Below, piece after piece: positions 62,545 through 64,000 of a stretch of DNA of 64,000 nt (position 1 is its first letter; each line of letters opens with the position of its first letter). The notes beneath the pieces were generated by a model. That model saw only the letters and a program-made list of their open reading frames with translations. It ran no database searches and was not told the origin of the DNA. Location of the stretch: the NCBI GenBank assembly GCA_023014485.1, contig JAJOZX010001568.1, forward strand, positions 764,351-828,350, in the 5' to 3' direction. This DNA comes from Bathynomus jamesi (lineage: Eukaryota; Arthropoda; Malacostraca; Isopoda; Cirolanidae). The position numbers and the translations under genes are program-made.

Positions 62545-64000
62545 TGCAACATTAGTGACCTTTCCTCAAATTTTCAACACCACCTCTTCTTTAAAACTCA
62601 CCCTTTCTTCCTCACTCAAACTCAGGTGCCTGGGACGACTACAGCAACTCTTTTTCCGTACCCTCCTACTTTCTCTATACTCATTTTCACTCGAAAGATG
62701 GATGTTACGTTTATGTACGCAACGAACTAACTTGCTCTCGTATTCCCGAATTTGAATCCTCCGATTCCACACCCTCTAGCTACGGCTTACATGCCACTCT
62801 CAAATTACATCCGAGTTGTTTACCTTTCTCCTAATTCTACTGACTATCCAAAACTCTTTGACTACCTCACTTCCACAGTGGAACACATTTTATCCTACTT
62901 TCCTTTTGCTGAGATCTCAATTTTAGGAGATTTCAATGTTCATCACCACCTATGCCTTTCCTCCCATTTTACTTACATTCCTGGTAGGGCATGGTTCTGA
63001 TCAATCAGTTAATCAGTTGATCATCGTTTCGAATTTAATCATTAATTAATCAAAAAATATTTTTAGAAAATGATGGGAAATGATTAATTTTCCTCATAAT
63101 TTCAGTATTATTTTACCTTAAATTCTGTAATGTATCATTTGAATTTGGCACCTTTTTGCATGCATAAACTGTCTAATCCGCCCATGCCTGATTTCTTGAA
63201 CTAAAGCAAACTAAATGTTTGAGCAAAATGGTTTCTTCAGTCTTATCTCACGCAACAGAAATAATAAAGCTCTTTCTTACTCTTTTCAGAAGTATTTAAT
63301 GTTTAATCATTTTAATCAGTTAATCATTGATTAATTAGAAAATTTCATCATTCATCACTTTTTCCTAAAAATGATTAATTAACCATGCCCTAATTCCTGG
63401 TGAACTGGCTTACAACTTCTTTATCTTGAATGACCTAGAGCAAATTGTGCAGCACCCTACTCGTTTCCCTGCTCGCCTTGAAAATAAGCCCAACATTCTG
63501 GAGTTAATTCTCACCACTCATTCTTCTTCTAACTCGGTCAAACTTTTTCTCCGTTCGGCTCCTCCCACCACAATCTTATATCTGTTTCCGGTCCTATCGC
63601 TCCAGTTCGGCCTTTGGATCCTACCAAGAGGAGACACCTTTGAAACTTTGGCGCCGCTGATTAGGAGACCCTGAGGCAGTAATCCCATGGAATGATTACT
63701 GCTTCCATGGCCGGGGCCACTCCGAGTGTGCTGAGCGCATCACGGAGGTGATTCTCTCCATATTCTATTCCTACTACTAATGCAAAAAAACCTTGGTTTG
63801 ACGTTGCTTATTCTAATGCTATCCGCAACAGAGAGGAGGTTTTCATAAGGTACCGTCGCCATCCAACTCCTGACTCTCACCTAACTTATAATTCTGTCCG
63901 AAATCGTGCACAATCTGTTCTTCGACTCGCCAAAAATTCCTTCATCCGACAAAAATGTGAAAACCTATCTAATTCAAAATTCTTCTCGCTCTTCCTGGCA
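62545..64000 (+). pseudogene. Jockey-like non-LTR retrotransposon, endonuclease region (runs off window)
   Basis: Reading rightwards: CNISDLSSNFQHHL, FLTQTQ (the ETWL-type position), VYLSPNSTDYPKLFDYLTST, EHILSYFPFAEISILGDFNV with the GDFN-H block, then (after a MITE) NDLEQIVQHPTRFPARLENK and PNILELILTTH. The SSDH block is degraded near 63560. The linker PWNDYCFH near 63690 and NSFIRQKCENLSNSKFFSLF at the window edge precede the RT. Multiple frameshifts. I recall this family as very abundant in decapod genomes. Confidence 0.82.
62985..63392. mobile_element. hAT-type MITE with perfect 8-bp TSD
   Basis: TIRs TAGGGCATGGTT and AACCATGCCCTA. TSD ATTCCTGG at 62977-62984 and 63393-63400. Internal sequence repeats AATCAGTTAATCAGTTGATC-like motifs near both ends. 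It splits the endonuclease between ...TYIPG and ELAYNFF, and the frame rejoins across it. Confidence 0.92.

Overview
The window reads as a piece of a large, repeat-choked arthropod nuclear genome, most likely a decapod crustacean. This is inferred from four things: scattered short runs of the arthropod telomere unit TTAGG/CCTAA, very abundant (TA)n microsatellites, tRNA-headed SINEs, and a TipE-type sodium-channel auxiliary subunit, a gene family I know from arthropods. I see no bacterial or viral gene organisation. Nearly everything else is transposable elements, many inserted inside one another. Several insertions can be proven here because the target-site duplication (TSD) is intact on both sides.

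Layout. 1-6342: a minus-strand CR1-like non-LTR retrotransposon (SGNH-esterase ORF1 plus endonuclease/RT ORF2), split by a 4.27-kb hAT transposon (1836-6102) with 8-bp TSDs and a four-exon BED-type transposase carrying one visible frameshift. 6343-9370: small MITEs, a mariner deletion derivative and SINE debris. 9372-13270: a second, plus-strand copy of the same CR1 element, which preserves the empty site of the hAT insertion. 13270-17160: SINEs and a Ty3/gypsy-like gag fragment, split by a 2.9-kb DNA element (14032-16931) with a 9-bp TSD and a protein family I cannot assign to a superfamily. 17160-22040: (TA)n tracts, mariner derivatives and palindromic MITEs. 22044-33112: a minus-strand Jockey/CR1-type retrotransposon cut by a hAT MITE (23524-24079) and by a 7.1-kb hAT-ended element (24766-31885). 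That element contains a broken Cys-rich gene of unknown function, two more hAT MITEs, a second non-LTR fragment and a palindromic element. 33120-38150: a second CR1-like subfamily carrying a mariner derivative. 38510-41900: a hAT fragment, a Tc1 relic and a DD41D mariner derivative. 41917-44455: ten copies of a roughly 265-bp tRNA-headed unit arranged as five minus followed by five plus.

45134-45907 is the only clear host gene: a single-exon TipE/TEH-type open reading frame whose stop codon overlaps a good splice donor. 46000-57600 is AT-rich intronic or intergenic DNA with foldback MITEs, mariner and Tc1 relics and a SINE with a 5S-rRNA-like segment. 57590-62450: two head-to-head Penelope-like element copies (RT plus GIY-YIG) with hammerhead-like motifs. 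One is split by a 1.19-kb DNA transposon with TAA TSDs and an unassigned transposase-like protein, the other by a hAT derivative. 62545-64000: the start of a further non-LTR element, split by a hAT MITE with a perfect 8-bp TSD.

Apart from the TipE gene the coding sequences do not cooperate in a pathway; they are parasites layered by age. Inner insertions are younger than their hosts, so the nests give a relative order of activity. Coordinates of proven insertions were read base by base. Ends of degraded relics are approximate.
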